Below, in pieces: positions 42,270 to 52,593 of a stretch of 64,000 nucleotides of DNA (the first letter of the stretch is position 1; each line of letters starts with the position of its first letter). Source of the stretch: JBDTSW01 sp963799815 (lineage in GTDB: Bacteria; Actinomycetota; Thermoleophilia; Solirubrobacterales; 70-9); assembly GCA_963799815.1 (NCBI GenBank), contig CAWCYG010000006.1:1-64000 (forward strand), in the 5' to 3' direction. The translations under genes and the position numbers were made by a program. The notes below the pieces were generated by a model that saw only the letters and a list, made by a program, of their open reading frames with translations, had not been told where the DNA came from and ran no database searches.

Positions 42270-42788
42270 TTATGGGGTCAGGCAGTGTGCGACAGCGACC
42301 AGAGTGCGACCGGGGCCGATGTCGTTGCCCCCACGCACGGTCACGGTCCCCGAGCCGTGGTTGAGCATGACCTCGGAGAGGAAGAGCTCCTCATCCGCCC
42401 CATCGCCCGTCCAGTGCCCCGACCCGCTGATGAGCTGCTCTCCGGCACCACAGCTGGCGTCAACGGACTCCGTGTTGTACCCGGCGTTCTCGTTGGCTCC
42501 GCCCGGAACGATCACGCTGTTCTCGTGCGTGTGCATCGAGGCGAGCTCGGTCGAGCGAACCGCCACTGCAGCGATATCGGACGAGCCAACCTCGCCGTCC
42601 TTCAGGTCGGCCGACTTCAACGCCTCGTTGATGATGTCGTTCGACTGGACGGTGTTCATGCCCGGCAGGGCCACGGCCGCCCCGGAGAGAGCCGCGAACA
42701 GCGCGACCACGCTGAGGACGAGAGCCGGTGAGATCCGGCGCCGCACGGATCCGCGGGCCTTGATCTGGGTCTGTTGGTCCTTGGTCAT
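42270..42788 (-). CDS. Secreted protein of a type common in Thermoleophilia
   Basis: 172 residues. A basic N-terminus (KARGSVRRRIS) and a long hydrophobic segment (PALVLSVVALFAALSGAAVALPG) form a signal peptide or anchor. It is followed by a short repeat-like region (NDIINEALKSADLKDGEVGSSDIAAVAV) and a C-terminal domain with two Cys (DASCGAGEQ, AVAHCLTP) that may form a disulfide. The NxI/SADLKDGEV pattern is characteristic of abundant secreted proteins I associate with this class; the function is unknown. AAAGGAG precedes the ATG, and the longer frame to 43085 is antisense to ahcY. Confidence 0.78.
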   Translation of the reverse strand: MTKDQQTQIKARGSVRRRISPALVLSVVALFAALSGAAVALPGMNTVQSNDIINEALKSADLKDGEVGSSDIAAVAVRSTELASMHTHENSVIVPGGANENAGYNTESVDASCGAGEQLISGSGHWTGDGADEELFLSEVMLNHGSGTVTVRGGNDIGPGRTLVAVAHCLTP

Positions 42789-42975
42789 GGGGTCTCCTTT
42801 CGTTCGTTTATCCCCACATCCCAAGGCTCGGGCCAATCGCCCGTGATAACCAGGGGCCCGAGGTGTTCGCAGTCGGCGACCCAGGGCTTGCCCGGGCCAC
42901 ACCTTGGTGCTGTAGCCCTGCCGTGGTGGCCGCGCGCCGCCACTACCATGGCCCTGAGAGACGATCGGGAGTGAA

Positions 42976-44403
<1,428 letters not shown>

Positions 44404-44485
44404 CCGGGCACGGGCCGCGCAAATTAGGCGCAGTTTGAGCGGGGGTAGACCTTGGCGTCAGGACCCGACATTAAGGTGCACACCC

Positions 44486-44746
44486 ATGGCAGAGGCAGCG
44501 AAGCTGGGCCCCCTCACCGACCGCGAGCTCGAGGCAATCACGAGCGCGGCGGCGGGGTACGCGAAGTACCACGCGGGCACGATCGCCGAGCGCGCGCGGG
44601 ACCGCTCGCCTCACGCCGAGGCTCAGCGCCTGCGCTACGCCTCGCTCCTCTCGGGCCTCGAGAAGCTCGGGGTGCGGCTCCCGGATCCGCTCTCTGAGCC
44701 CCAGGCGAAGCCTGATCTCGCCGCGATCGTCCGCCGGGCTGCATAG
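44486..44746 (+). CDS. Small hypothetical helical protein
   Basis: 86 residues from ATG 44486, with AAGGTG eight bases upstream. Mostly one helical hairpin (LTDRELEAITSAAAGYAKYHAGTIAERARDRSPHAEAQRLRYASLLSGLEKLGVRL). No recognised family. It sits 80 bases after ahcY on the same strand. Confidence 0.65.
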   Translation: MAEAAKLGPLTDRELEAITSAAAGYAKYHAGTIAERARDRSPHAEAQRLRYASLLSGLEKLGVRLPDPLSEPQAKPDLAAIVRRAA

Positions 44747-44808
44747 AGCGCGCGATCCATGCTGCACGCCTCCGCGGCCTGATCGGCTCACGCTCTATCT
44801 TTTCCGCG

Positions 44809-45969
44809 ATGGCTTCTCTGCCGCTGCCGCCCGAGGCCGTCGGGCTGACGCGCCTGCCGCTCGAGCGGGCGACCCAGCTTCCCGGCGCGGCCTTTCTCGA
44901 CGCAGACGTATTCGCCTGGGAGGGAGAGCACGTCTTCGGCGGCGAGTGGGTGTGCGCGGGCCACGTCGACCGGCTGCGTGGGCGAGGCGCCTTCTTCACC
45001 GTCGAGGTCGCGGGTGAGAGCGTGATCGTGATCGCCGATGGTGACGCGCTGCCCCGCGCGTTCGCCAACGTATGCCGGCACCGAGGGGCTCGGATCATCG
45101 TGGCGGCGGAGGGGCAGGCAGAGCGCCTGCGCTGCCCGTATCACTCATGGACCTACGACCTCGACGGCTCGCTTCGAAGCGCGGCCTTCACCGACGGCCT
45201 CGAGGGCTTCGAGGCGTGCGACTACGGGCTGCACCCGGTCCGGTTGGCCTTGATCGAGGGGCTCATCATGCTCGATCTCTCGGGTGTGGCGCCGCCGCCG
45301 GAGTCCCACATCGGCGACCTTGGTGCCCTGCTCACCAGATACCGGGTACCCGGGTTGCGCCGCGCCGCCCGCCACGAGTACGACGTCGCGGCGAACTGGA
45401 AGGTAATCGCCGAGAACTACAACGAGTGCCTGCACTGCCCCGGCATCCATCCGGAGTTGAGCCAGCTCTCCAATTTTCGCTCTGGCGTGCAGATGGAGGG
45501 CGCCGGCGCTTGGTGCGGTGGCTCGCTGGAGCTCAGTGCGGGCGCGGACACCATGGCAAGGGAGGGCGGAGCGCACCGGCCGCCGATCAGCGGCCTCACC
45601 GAGGAGCAAAAGCGCCAGATCCTGTACTTCTCGCTCTTCCCCAACCTGCTCGTCTCGATGCATCCCGACTACGTGATGCTGCATACCCTCTGGCCACGGG
45701 CGGTGGACCGCACGGAGATCGTCTGCGAGTGGTTCTTCGAGCCGGAAACGGTCGAGGCCACGGGCTTCGATCCCAGCGACGCGGTGGGCTTTTGGGATCA
45801 GGTCAACCGCGAGGACTGGGCGATCTGCGAGCGCACCCAGCTGGGGATGGCGAGTCGCTCCTACGTGCCCGGGCGCTACACGACTCTCGAGACCGACGTG
45901 CACCGGTTCGATTCGATGGTCGCGGACCGGTATCTGCAGGCGCTGGTCCCAGACGACAGCTCGGCCTAG
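44809..45969 (+). CDS. Rieske [2Fe-2S] ring-hydroxylating-type oxygenase, alpha subunit
   Basis: 386 residues. Rieske motif CRHRG (about 89-93) with CPYHSWTYDLDG (about 109), then the catalytic domain with the non-heme iron site ENYNECLHCPGIHP (about 202-215) and a distal acidic ligand expected near the EDWAICERTQ region. Length and motif spacing fit the quaternary-amine type (betaine, stachydrine or carnitine demethylase/monooxygenase) better than large aromatic dioxygenases. No reductase or ferredoxin gene is adjacent. No ribosome binding site is seen before the ATG. Confidence 0.87.
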   Translation: MASLPLPPEAVGLTRLPLERATQLPGAAFLDADVFAWEGEHVFGGEWVCAGHVDRLRGRGAFFTVEVAGESVIVIADGDALPRAFANVCRHRGARIIVAAEGQAERLRCPYHSWTYDLDGSLRSAAFTDGLEGFEACDYGLHPVRLALIEGLIMLDLSGVAPPPESHIGDLGALLTRYRVPGLRRAARHEYDVAANWKVIAENYNECLHCPGIHPELSQLSNFRSGVQMEGAGAWCGGSLELSAGADTMAREGGAHRPPISGLTEEQKRQILYFSLFPNLLVSMHPDYVMLHTLWPRAVDRTEIVCEWFFEPETVEATGFDPSDAVGFWDQVNREDWAICERTQLGMASRSYVPGRYTTLETDVHRFDSMVADRYLQALVPDDSSA

Positions 45970-45975
45970 TTCGCG

Positions 45976-48543
45976 CTACTCGTAGGAGATCGCGCGGATC
46001 ACGTCGAGCCGGGCAGCACGGCGGGCGGGCAGGATCGATGCCGCGAGGCCGAGGACGATCCCTGCCACGCCGACCCAAACCATCGTCGTGACCGGCGGGC
46101 GGTAGCTCACGCCTGGCACACCTGACGAGAGCCCCTGCAACAGCGCCGCGCCAAGCCCCGCTCCGACGGCGATTCCAAGGAGTGCCCCCAGGAGGCCGAT
46201 CACGAGGCTTTCGCTGGCGATCGAGCCGCGGATGCGCCAGCGCGTGGCGCCCAAGGCGCGCAGGACGCCGATCTCTCGGGTCCGCTCGATCACCGACATG
46301 GTGAGCGTGTTGACGATCCCGAACAGACTCGCGAAGATCGCCACGCCCACGATCGCGTAGAAGATCCCGAACTGCTCATTGACCTGGTCCTCGACGTTCC
46401 CCTTCAGCTCCTCGTTGTCGAGGACTGAGAGGTTGGGGTAGTCCTCGGCGACGATGCGACTCACCTTGCGGCGGAGGACCGGCCGAGCCCCCTCCGAGGT
46501 GGCCTTGAGCGCCAGCTCGGAGTCGGCCGTTACGCCGTAGACGCGATCCATCGTCCGCAGGGACATGCCGACGGTCTGTCCTCCGAAGATCACCGTCTCG
46601 ACGATGCCCGCGATCCGTGCCCGGCGTGATCCCGATGGCCCCTGGAGCTTCAGCATGTCGCCCACCGCCAGGCCCTTCTCGTCCGCGTAGGCCTTGCCGA
46701 CCGTCACGTCGCCCTCCGTCATCCGCTCGAAGACCTCTTCGCGGGGCGCCCCTTCGATGTCGGTCGTATCCACCTGCTCGTAGGGTCTCGGCTCAAACGC
46801 GATCAGCAACCCGTCCTCGCTCGTCTTGCCCTTCGGTCCCGGGAGGTCCGGGGTGAAGATGAAGCGCTCACGAGCCACCACGGCTGCCTCCGGGATCTTC
46901 GCCAGCCGGTCGCGCAGCCCCTTCGCGATCGTCTGTTGGGGGCCCTGTCCCGGAGCGAGGCCAGTGGGCTGGACCGTCAGGTCGCGGGCGAACGAGCGGT
47001 CGAACTCGTCGGAGATCGTCTTCAGGAAGCTCGCGCCGAGGCTGTTGACGGCGACTACGAGGGCGAGGCCGATCATCACGGCCGTGCAGGTGGCCGCTGT
47101 TCGGCCGGGGTCCGAGCGGGCGGCGTCGGCGGCGAGCCGGCCAACGACGGGAAAGCTGCGGCGCAGGGGCCAGGAGAGAACGGTGACCAGCGGTCTCACC
47201 ACGAACGGCGCCACCAACGCGATCCCGAAGAAGATCGAGATCGTGCCGGTCATGCCCGCGGCAGCGACCACGGTGGTGACCCGCTCCGCCGCACCAAGCC
47301 AGAAGGCTCCGGCGAGTCCGAGCCCCATCAAGACCAGGCCAATGACCGCTCGCCGGGCGCGCAGGCGGGGCCGCAGACCCTCGGTCCCGAGGACGGCGCG
47401 CATCGGGGAGGTGCGCCCGGCCCGGCGAGCGGGATGGAAGGCGCCGAGGATCGCCGTGAGCAGGCCGGTGACGACCGCCGCGATGGGCGCCAGGGCCGTC
47501 AGGACGAGCTCGCCGACCGGGAAGCCGATCGTCTGCATCAGCTCGATCAGCGCGAGTGCCAAGCCGACTCCGAGCACCAGGCCGAAAACCGATCCGATCA
47601 CCCCGAGCAGCGCCGCCTCGGCGAGCACGGAGGATGCGATCCGCCCCCGAGACGCGCCAAGCGTCCGCAGCATCCCGATCTCACGGGTGCGCTGGAAGAC
47701 GCTCATGTTGAACGCGTTGAAGATGAGAAAGCCCCCGACGAAGAGGGCCATTGCGGCGAAGAAGTAGAGGATCGCGTTGAACGCCTGCAGCTGCGACTCG
47801 ATCTCGTCACTCTTGCCCTGCGGCGTGTCGACCTCGACGCCCTTTGGCAGCGCGCGCTCAAGCCGGCGATCGGCCGCCACGATCGCCGGATCGCCCCCTT
47901 CGACGAGCACGTTCACCTCGTCGAGGCGGTCGCGCTTGTCCATCACATCGCGCGCGGAGCGCAGCGGCATCAGGCCGAATCCCTCGCCCCCGAACTCGAG
48001 CCCGGTGGAGAACTGGAACAGCCCCACGACCTCGAACCGCTTCGACCCATCGGGGGTCGCCAGCCGGACGCGGTCGTGGACGTCGATCCTCTGGGCCTCG
48101 GCCCAGCTCTCCTGGAGCGAGATCTCGAGGCCGCGCCGGGGAACGCGGCCCTCGAGGGTCTGCGAGTCGGTCAGGTCCTCCGCACCGGGGTCCTGGCCGG
48201 AGACGTTCAGCTGCTTCTCGGGATCGGGAGAGGCGCGGCCGTTCTCGTCGACCAGGGTGAACGTGCTGAGGACGGAGCCGACCGCGTCGCTCACTCCACG
48301 AGTTCGCTGGACCCGCTCCAGGGTGGATGCGCGCAGCGAGTCCTCTCCGCTCCCCGACACCACCAGGTCCGTCTTGCCGTAAACGGAGTCGAACAGGTCT
48401 GAGAAGGTGCGGTTGATCGTCGCCGCCAACAGCAGGACGCCCAGGATCATGCCGACGCCGAGGACGATGCCCGCGGCCGTGAGCAGAGCCCGTGCCCGGC
48501 GGGCGCGAACGCGCCGCAACGCCAGCGATGAGAAGGACCGCAT
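45976..48543 (-). CDS. MacB/FtsX-type ABC transporter permease
   Basis: 855 residues from ATG 48543. Two FtsX units: helix 1 near 20-42, extracytoplasmic domain to about 245, three helices (255-380), a linker with an extra helix pair (about 400-470), a second extracytoplasmic domain (480-735) and three C-terminal helices ending VLGLAASILPARRAARLDVIRAISYE. RTREIGMLRTLGASR and RTREIGVLRALGATR are the coupling motifs. Such transporters export lipids, peptides or drugs by mechanotransmission. Its start overlaps the ATPase stop; this is the permease of the pair. Confidence 0.9.
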   Translation of the reverse strand: MRSFSSLALRRVRARRARALLTAAGIVLGVGMILGVLLLAATINRTFSDLFDSVYGKTDLVVSGSGEDSLRASTLERVQRTRGVSDAVGSVLSTFTLVDENGRASPDPEKQLNVSGQDPGAEDLTDSQTLEGRVPRRGLEISLQESWAEAQRIDVHDRVRLATPDGSKRFEVVGLFQFSTGLEFGGEGFGLMPLRSARDVMDKRDRLDEVNVLVEGGDPAIVAADRRLERALPKGVEVDTPQGKSDEIESQLQAFNAILYFFAAMALFVGGFLIFNAFNMSVFQRTREIGMLRTLGASRGRIASSVLAEAALLGVIGSVFGLVLGVGLALALIELMQTIGFPVGELVLTALAPIAAVVTGLLTAILGAFHPARRAGRTSPMRAVLGTEGLRPRLRARRAVIGLVLMGLGLAGAFWLGAAERVTTVVAAAGMTGTISIFFGIALVAPFVVRPLVTVLSWPLRRSFPVVGRLAADAARSDPGRTAATCTAVMIGLALVVAVNSLGASFLKTISDEFDRSFARDLTVQPTGLAPGQGPQQTIAKGLRDRLAKIPEAAVVARERFIFTPDLPGPKGKTSEDGLLIAFEPRPYEQVDTTDIEGAPREEVFERMTEGDVTVGKAYADEKGLAVGDMLKLQGPSGSRRARIAGIVETVIFGGQTVGMSLRTMDRVYGVTADSELALKATSEGARPVLRRKVSRIVAEDYPNLSVLDNEELKGNVEDQVNEQFGIFYAIVGVAIFASLFGIVNTLTMSVIERTREIGVLRALGATRWRIRGSIASESLVIGLLGALLGIAVGAGLGAALLQGLSSGVPGVSYRPPVTTMVWVGVAGIVLGLAASILPARRAARLDVIRAISYE

Positions 48544-49322
48544 CAGGCGGTGGGCTCGGCTGGCACCGCCTCGTCCCATTCCGGGACGTCGAGAGCCACG
48601 AAGGCCTCCGCCACCGCCTGCCGGTCACCGCCGCTGATCTCGTCGGCGATGCGCCCGTCGCTCAGGAAGACCACTCGATCCGCGATCGCGGCAGCCCCCG
48701 GATCGTGCGTGACGATGACCAGAGTCTGGCGCTCGTCGCGGTTCACGCTTCGCAAGAGCTCGAGCACCTGCGCGCTCGAGCGCGAGTCGAGATTGCCGGT
48801 GGGCTCGTCGGCGAGGACCAGCTCGGGCTCGGTCAAAAGCGCTCGAGCGATCGAGACTCGCTGCTGCTCGCCGCCCGAGAGCTCTGAGGGGAGGTGAGTG
48901 ATGCGATCGGAGAGGCCGACCCGGTCCAGCAGGGCGCGGGCCCGGTTGCGCGTGGCCTCGTCGCGGCGGCCGCTGATCAGTCCCGGAAGCAGCACGTTCT
49001 CCTCGGCGCTCAGCGCGGGCAGCAGGTTGAAGAACTGAAAGACGAACCCGATCCGCTCGCGGCGCAGGCGAGTCAGGCCGGCGTCTCCCAGATTGTCGTA
49101 TCGCTGGCCGCCCAGCGAGATCTCGCCGGCGGACGGCGTTTCGAGCGCGCCGAGCAGGTGGAGCATCGTCGACTTTCCCGAGCCGGACGGACCCATGATC
49201 GCGACCATCTCCCCCTCCCCCACGTCGAGCGAGACGCCGTCGAGCGCACGCACGGCAGTCTCCCCCTCGCCAAAGATCTTGGCGAGGTCGCGAGTCTCCA
49301 GCATGGGCGTGGATGCCGCCAC
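48543..49322 (-). CDS. MacB/LolD-type ABC transporter ATP-binding protein
   Basis: 259 residues from GTG 49322 (ATG 49304 is possible). Walker A GPSGSGKST (about 54), Q loop FQFFNLLP, signature LSGGEQQRVSIARAL, Walker B LVLADEPTGNLDS and switch His VTHDP are all present, the classic MacB/LolD group. A C-terminal acidic extension (DVPEWDEAVPAEPTA) is present. Forms one exporter with the following permease. Divergent from the Ser/Gly repeat protein, 61 bases apart. Confidence 0.93.
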   Translation of the reverse strand: MAASTPMLETRDLAKIFGEGETAVRALDGVSLDVGEGEMVAIMGPSGSGKSTMLHLLGALETPSAGEISLGGQRYDNLGDAGLTRLRRERIGFVFQFFNLLPALSAEENVLLPGLISGRRDEATRNRARALLDRVGLSDRITHLPSELSGGEQQRVSIARALLTEPELVLADEPTGNLDSRSSAQVLELLRSVNRDERQTLVIVTHDPGAAAIADRVVFLSDGRIADEISGGDRQAVAEAFVALDVPEWDEAVPAEPTA

Positions 49323-49383
49323 CGGGCCATTCTGACGAGGCGGGTGCCCGGGCCGACCCGTATCCGGCACCTATGATCGGCCC

Positions 49384-49707
49384 GTGGACGAATCAAAGTG
49401 GTCGCTTTGGTCTGAGGACTCGATTCTCTCGATCGCTTCGAAGGGCTCGTTCCTTTCGATCGGCTCGGTGGGATCGGCCGCATCGATCGGCTCGATCGGG
49501 TCCGTCGCGTCGGCTGTCTCCGTTGGCTCCGCGGCGTCGTTCGGTTCCGCCCTCTCGGCAGCCTCGTCGGGCTCGGTGCTCTCCGCCGCGAGCTCGGGAG
49601 CGATGCTCGGGGCGGATGCGCCCGAGGCGGCCATGCGCGCGACGGGCGCGATCCTCATTGCCACGGGCGCGGCGATCGCCATCGGGGCAGCACGGCGGAG
49701 GCGCTAG
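49384..49707 (+). CDS. Ser/Gly-repeat membrane protein (WSLWSE family)
   Basis: 107 residues from a GTG. It opens MDESKWSLWSEDS, then residues 14-75 consist of short repeats of the type SIGSVGSAASIGSIGSVAS with Ser or Gly-Ser every three to six residues and small hydrophobic residues between. This could form a narrow beta-solenoid or a packed Ser-zipper. A C-terminal helix (RATGAILIATGAAIAIGA) ends in Arg-Arg-Arg-Arg, so it is probably a membrane anchor. I associate similar sequences with Thermoleophilia; no function is known. The underlying DNA is repetitive (TCGATCGGCTCGRTSGG). Confidence 0.65.
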   Translation: MDESKWSLWSEDSILSIASKGSFLSIGSVGSAASIGSIGSVASAVSVGSAASFGSALSAASSGSVLSAASSGAMLGADAPEAAMRATGAILIATGAAIAIGAARRRR

Positions 49708-49958
49708 AGGTTTCACGCGCCACTCCGGCCACCTCGAGGGTCGAAGCGGATCGGATTCGCAGTGAGCGGCGCCGGATCTGGCGTGCGGAGGGGGCTGTGG
49801 CTGTTGCGGAGGGCCAAATGGCGCGCGAGTCCCAGCCAGCGGGACCGAGGCGCCATTCATGCCCGGTGACGAGCTCGCTCACGCACGGGAAGACCGCGCC
49901 AGAGGGGCTGGCCCTCCGCCGACGCTCCCTTCAATGCCAGTTGTTGTTCCTGGATTTC
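49708..49958. other. Intergenic region, nothing recognised
   Basis: About 250 bases between two convergently oriented genes; no terminator-like hairpin with a T run and no ORF with a start signal was found. Confidence 0.4.
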
Positions 49959-50429
49959 CTACAGCTTGCGGCCGAGAAAAAGCGCCCGGGTCGGCCCCTT
50001 CGGATGCACCGTGAACCCGCACGCCTCGTACAGCGCCAACGCCGGTGCGTTGTCCTCGTTCACGTCGAGCTCGATCCGCTTGCATCCGCGCTCGCGGGCC
50101 CGCTCGGCCGAGGCCTCGACGAGGGCGCGGCCGAGCCCTTTGCCGCGCGCTGACTCGCGCACGTAGAGGTCCTCGAGCCAACAGTCCTCGGCTGAGGTCC
50201 ACACGCTCCAGCGATACCGAAGCTGGCTCAGCCCCGCCGGCTCGCCGTCTTCGCCCGCCCCGAGCAGGTACTCGCCCTCCGCCGACGTGTGGATGCGCTC
50301 CACGCTCGCCCGCATCCCGTCCGCGGCAGGCTGATCCTTGCCGAACCAGTCGCGAAACTCCGCGATCAGCGCCGTGACGGTGTCGAGCTCGTCGGCGGAG
50401 GCGCGCCAGACTCGGGGGCCGGCACTCAC
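49959..50429 (-). CDS. GNAT-family N-acetyltransferase
   Basis: 156 residues from GTG 50429, which overlaps the stop of the isomerase gene. Acetyl-CoA-binding LEDLYVRESARGKGLGRALVEASAERARERGCKRIELDV is the R/QxxGxG/A motif, followed by NAPALALYEACGF and a C-terminal RALFLGRKL. Substrate unknown. It is the last gene of the minus-strand run that starts with the ATP synthase genes. Confidence 0.87.
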   Translation of the reverse strand: MSAGPRVWRASADELDTVTALIAEFRDWFGKDQPAADGMRASVERIHTSAEGEYLLGAGEDGEPAGLSQLRYRWSVWTSAEDCWLEDLYVRESARGKGLGRALVEASAERARERGCKRIELDVNEDNAPALALYEACGFTVHPKGPTRALFLGRKL

Positions 50430-51454
50430 TCCGGGCGTCCGAGCTCGTCCTTCAGCCGCTCGATGACCTCCACGGATGAGGGCTCGACGCCACGCTTCGC
50501 CGCGAGCTGCAGGGAGACGAGATCGCCCAGCATCACCGACCACAGGACGCGTGCGGTTCGTGTCTCGCCCTCGGTCTCGATCCGCAGGACCGCCTCGGCC
50601 CCCGGCTCGATCAGCTTCGCGGTCTCCTCCGCGCGCTCGCGCAGGCGAGGGTGCTGGTCGGAGTCCTGGAGGAAGACCGCGGCGAATGGGCCTCCGGCGC
50701 CGCGCTCATCCCAACCGACGATCTCGTTGTGGTCGAGCTCGGGGAGCTCGTTGGTGAAGGCATGCTGCTTTGCGTTCTCGTTGATCTGCGTCTTCCACCG
50801 GTAGGCGACGGGCACGGTGAGATCGCACCCGTAGATCACCGGCACCTGCCCCTCGAGCTCCTCGGCGACCGCCGCCGAGCGCGCGATGAGCGCGTCTCGC
50901 TCGCCGGCGAGCCAGGCGGCCGCGGCGTCGATCTCCGTGCGGATCGGAGCAGCGGCCTCGATCACGCCCGCGGTCTCGGCCGCGATCGCGAACATGTAGC
51001 CAACCGCTGCTCGCGGCTGAAGGCCAGAAGGGATGCCGATGACCGGCACGTCGGCCGCGCGAGCCGCCTCGGCGAGCGCGCCTCCCGTCGTCGCAACGAG
51101 CCGCTGCGCGCCGAGCGCCTCCGCCCCCTCGAAGCACGCGAGCGTCTCCTCCGTGTTGCCGGAGTAGCTCATGCACAGGATCAGGTTCTCGGGGCTCGCC
51201 CACGGCGCCAGCTCGTAGTCGCGCACCATCCGCAGCGGACGGGAGAGGCGATCGCCAAGCGCTGCTCGGGCGAGCCCGCCTCCAATCCCCGACCCGCCCA
51301 TCCCGCAGACGGCGAGGCCGTTGGCTTTCAGATGGCCGATGTTCGCCGATTCGACCCGCCACAGGGCATCACCGAGCTGATCGGGCAGCCCGAGGACGTC
51401 ATCCAGTTGGCCCTCCTGGTCGACCGCGCGAATCCCCTCGAGGAAGTCGCTCAC
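50426..51454 (-). CDS. Bifunctional phosphoglucose/phosphomannose isomerase
   Basis: 342 residues, the length of the bifunctional PGI/PMI family. Two SIS lobes are visible: LAVCGMGGSGIGGGLARA and ILCMSYSGNTEETLACFEGA (sugar-phosphate loop), then VPVIYGCD and KTQINENAKQHAFTNELPELDHNEIVGW, which carries the family's catalytic Glu and His. It interconverts fructose-6-phosphate with glucose-6- and mannose-6-phosphate, feeding the adjacent nucleotidyltransferase. Its GTG overlaps the stop of that gene. Confidence 0.88.
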   Translation of the reverse strand: MSDFLEGIRAVDQEGQLDDVLGLPDQLGDALWRVESANIGHLKANGLAVCGMGGSGIGGGLARAALGDRLSRPLRMVRDYELAPWASPENLILCMSYSGNTEETLACFEGAEALGAQRLVATTGGALAEAARAADVPVIGIPSGLQPRAAVGYMFAIAAETAGVIEAAAPIRTEIDAAAAWLAGERDALIARSAAVAEELEGQVPVIYGCDLTVPVAYRWKTQINENAKQHAFTNELPELDHNEIVGWDERGAGGPFAAVFLQDSDQHPRLRERAEETAKLIEPGAEAVLRIETEGETRTARVLWSVMLGDLVSLQLAAKRGVEPSSVEVIERLKDELGRPE

Positions 51455-52581
51455 GAGCTCACCTCCTCGCCGGGAGGAACGCGGGCATCCGGGTCGAGGC
51501 GCGCTCCGGGGGCGATCCGCGCCGCTTCCCCGATGACTACCCCGGCGGGGACGACGGCGCCGGCCCCGACGACGACGCTCTCGGCCAGGATCGATCCGGA
51601 AACCTGAGCTTCTCCCTCGACGTGGCAGCCGCCATCGAGCACCGACCCGACGACGCTCGCGCCGGACGCGACCCGGCAGCCGGCGCCGAGGACAGCCCGA
51701 GGGCCCACCCGCGCTCCCGACGCCACCGTGCAGCCAGCTTCGATCAGTGCCGGGGGCGCCACCTCAGCCGCCGCGTCGACGGTGGCGTCGGTATCCAGCA
51801 ACAGCCCCGACTTGCCGAGCCGCGGGCCGAGCTCCGTCTCGAGCTCGCACTCGAGGATGTCCCAGCTCGCCTGCAGGTAGCGCTCAGGTGTTCCGATGTC
51901 CATCCAGTAGCCCTCCAAGCGCTGACCGTATAGGCCGCGGCCCACCAGGCGCGGGAAGACCTCGCGCTCGATCGAGACGGCGCGACCGGCTGGAATCAGC
52001 TCGAGCACCTCGCGCTCGAGCACGTAGACCCCGGCGTTCACCTCATCGGTGTCGATGGCGTCCGGGTCGGGCTTCTCGAGGAACTCCGTCACGGCACCTC
52101 CCTGGGTTTCGGGCGCCGCCCCTGGCTGGGTCGGCCCGCCCTCGCGGTCCACCAGGCCGTAACCGCCGGGATCCGCGACAGGGTGAAGCGCGATCGTCGC
52201 GGTTGCCCCGAAGGTCTCGTGAGCATCCATCAGTGAGCCCAGGTCGAGGTCGTTGAGGACGTCGCCGTTCAGCACCATGAAGCGGTCGCCAAGGAGCCCA
52301 CGCTCCTCAGCAAGCCTGATCGGCCCGGCCGTCCCCAGCGGCTCATCCTCCTCGAGGTATTCGATGCGAGGGGAGCCCCCGGCGTCGCCGAGCGCCCGCC
52401 GCAGGAGCTCTGGGCGAAATCCGCACGCCAGGATCACCTCGTCGATCCCGTAGCGGGCGAGCCAGTCCATCATGAAGCGGACGAAGGGCCGATCGACCAG
52501 CCGCAGGGCGGGCTTCGGCTGCGTCAGCGTAAGCGGGCGCAGCCGGGTCCCCTCTCCCCCGACCAGGACGACGGCCTGCAT
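51451..52581 (-). CDS. Mannose-1-phosphate guanylyltransferase-like nucleotidyltransferase
   Basis: 376 residues. LVGGEGTRLRPLTLTQPKPALRLVDRPFV (signature), VLNGDVLNDLD (metal Asp), FLEKPDP, VNAGVYVLEREVLELIP, and YWMDIGTPERYLQASWDIL are as in GDP-mannose pyrophosphorylases. The C-terminal third is a left-handed beta-helix of hexapeptides. With the isomerase downstream and UDP-glucose dehydrogenase upstream it forms a sugar-nucleotide block. A second, shorter paralogue lies at 41189-42187. Confidence 0.88.
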   Translation of the reverse strand: MQAVVLVGGEGTRLRPLTLTQPKPALRLVDRPFVRFMMDWLARYGIDEVILACGFRPELLRRALGDAGGSPRIEYLEEDEPLGTAGPIRLAEERGLLGDRFMVLNGDVLNDLDLGSLMDAHETFGATATIALHPVADPGGYGLVDREGGPTQPGAAPETQGGAVTEFLEKPDPDAIDTDEVNAGVYVLEREVLELIPAGRAVSIEREVFPRLVGRGLYGQRLEGYWMDIGTPERYLQASWDILECELETELGPRLGKSGLLLDTDATVDAAAEVAPPALIEAGCTVASGARVGPRAVLGAGCRVASGASVVGSVLDGGCHVEGEAQVSGSILAESVVVGAGAVVPAGVVIGEAARIAPGARLDPDARVPPGEEVSS

Positions 52582-52593
52582 CCGACTCAGGTC

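Noticed and set aside
42840..42975. Possible SAH riboswitch before ahcY (CGAGGTGTTCGCAG resembles part of the consensus)
   Set aside because: Only a short match; the downstream pairing segment could not be found and the match is no better than chance in GC-rich DNA.
49371..49682. Minus-strand ORF with TEPxEP/DAADP repeats opposite the Ser/Gly protein
   Set aside because: Repeats mirror the DNA periodicity; the plus frame has the WSLWSE opening and a membrane helix and is the better candidate.
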